A DNA stretch of 50,614 nt from an uncultured Blautia sp. Lineage in GTDB: Bacteria; Bacillota; Clostridia; Lachnospirales; Lachnospiraceae. This document shows positions 50,233-50,614 of the stretch, piece by piece. The notes below the pieces were generated by a model. It saw only the letters and a program-made list of their open reading frames with translations. It was not told the DNA's origin and ran no database searches. A program made the translations under genes and the position numbers. The stretch lies in assembly GCA_900549015.1 (NCBI GenBank), contig URMH01000019.1, positions 1 to 50,614 on the forward strand. Direction: 5' to 3'. The first letter of the stretch is position 1, and each line of letters opens with the position of its first letter.

Positions 50233-50614
50233 TTGGCTAGCGCAAAATTCTACGGAACAGGAAGAAGAAAAAAATCAATCGCGAGAGTTTACCTTGTACC
50301 TGGAACAGGTAAAATCACTATCAATAAAAGAGACATTAACGAATATTTCGGATTAGATACACTGAAAGTTATCGTTCGTCAGCCGCTCGTTGCAACAGAG
50401 ACAGAAGGCAAATTTGATGTTCTTGTAAACGTTCATGGCGGCGGTTACACAGGACAGGCTGGTGCTATCAGACATGGTGTAGCAAGAGCACTTCTTCAGG
50501 CAGACAACGATTACAGACCAGTTCTTAAAGCTGCTGGATTCTTAACACGTGACCCACGTATGAAAGAGCGTAAGAAATACGGTCTCAAAGCAGCTCGTCG
50601 CGCTCCGCAGTTCA
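50233..50614 (+). CDS. rpsI: Ribosomal protein uS9 (3' end beyond the window)
   Basis: Starts with TTG at 50233, 8 nt after AGGAGGT. The first 127 residues are visible: ASAKFYGTGRRKKSIARVYL, then VPGTGKITINKRDINEYFG and the C-terminal GFLTRDPRMKERKKYGLK followed by AARRAPQF. Only the last few residues (normally SKR) and the stop codon are missing. Confidence 0.97.
   Translation, partial: MASAKFYGTGRRKKSIARVYLVPGTGKITINKRDINEYFGLDTLKVIVRQPLVATETEGKFDVLVNVHGGGYTGQAGAIRHGVARALLQADNDYRPVLKAAGFLTRDPRMKERKKYGLKAARRAPQF

Noticed and set aside
1..50614. CRISPR array, prophage or insertion sequence
   Set aside because: No regularly spaced repeats, cas genes, integrase, transposase or phage structural genes were seen.

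Overview
The window is low-to-medium GC chromosomal DNA from a Gram-positive anaerobe of the class Clostridia, most likely family Lachnospiraceae. This rests on strong AGGAGG-type ribosome binding sites, occasional TTG starts (DJ-1-like gene, rpsI), the tig-clpP-clpX-lon-engB and ecfA1-ecfA2-ecfT-truA gene orders, a YesM/YesN-type two-component system next to a sugar ABC transporter, DUF4179 anti-sigma and DUF3990 proteins, and a tRNA-Leu with no encoded CCA. Genus and species cannot be fixed from sequence alone.

Layout. 1-9 kb: the 3' half of a tRNA-Leu(CAG), a CorC/HlyC-type membrane protein behind a long leader, carA-carB behind a nested-hairpin leader, uppP and glpK. 8.8-13.3 kb: a molybdate (or tungstate) locus, with a stand-alone Mop protein and an HTH plus binding-protein-like regulator facing modA-modB-modC across about 800 bp of palindrome-rich non-coding DNA. 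13.3-18.2 kb, minus strand: a CdaR/PucR-type regulator, an MsmX/UgpC-type ABC ATPase, a DUF89 protein and malQ. 18.5-26.5 kb: a carbohydrate locus (LytS/YesM kinase, AraC-type response regulator, binding protein, two permeases, GH32-like enzyme) with no ATPase of its own; the MsmX-type ATPase 3 kb away is a natural candidate to energise it. 26.6-27.9 kb: a DUF3990/XRE pair that looks like a toxin-antitoxin module with a palindromic operator in its promoter. 28-33.6 kb: an orphan NMT1/SsuA-type binding protein, a DUF1284 protein, a frameshifted secreted protein gene, a DUF2007-like small protein, ferritin, proC, a CYTH protein and a DJ-1/PfpI protein. 33.7-43.3 kb: the housekeeping run tig, clpP, clpX, lon, engB, ecfA1, ecfA2, ecfT, truA. 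43.4-49.5 kb: an accessory block (BlaR1/BlaI-like pair, two secreted or anchored proteins of unknown function, ECF sigma/anti-sigma, MFS transporter). 49.6 kb to the end: rplM and nearly all of rpsI, behind a consensus promoter and a structured leader.

The most notable region is 43.4-46.4 kb. A BlaI-type repressor gene and a divergent operon of two unrecognised secreted/anchored proteins each carry an 18-bp operator just downstream of the -10 box, and the two operators agree at 15 of 18 positions. The partner M56 metallopeptidase has no penicillin-binding domain but ends in a Cys/His-rich extracellular tail. This looks like a proteolysis-switched regulon whose signal is not a beta-lactam. The block also separates truA from rplM-rpsI, which are adjacent in many Firmicutes. 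Other points worth checking: the roughly 240-bp imperfect palindrome and the modA operator in the mod intergenic region, three ABC binding proteins that lack a lipobox cysteine, and the single-base frameshift at the signal peptide near 29.88 kb.
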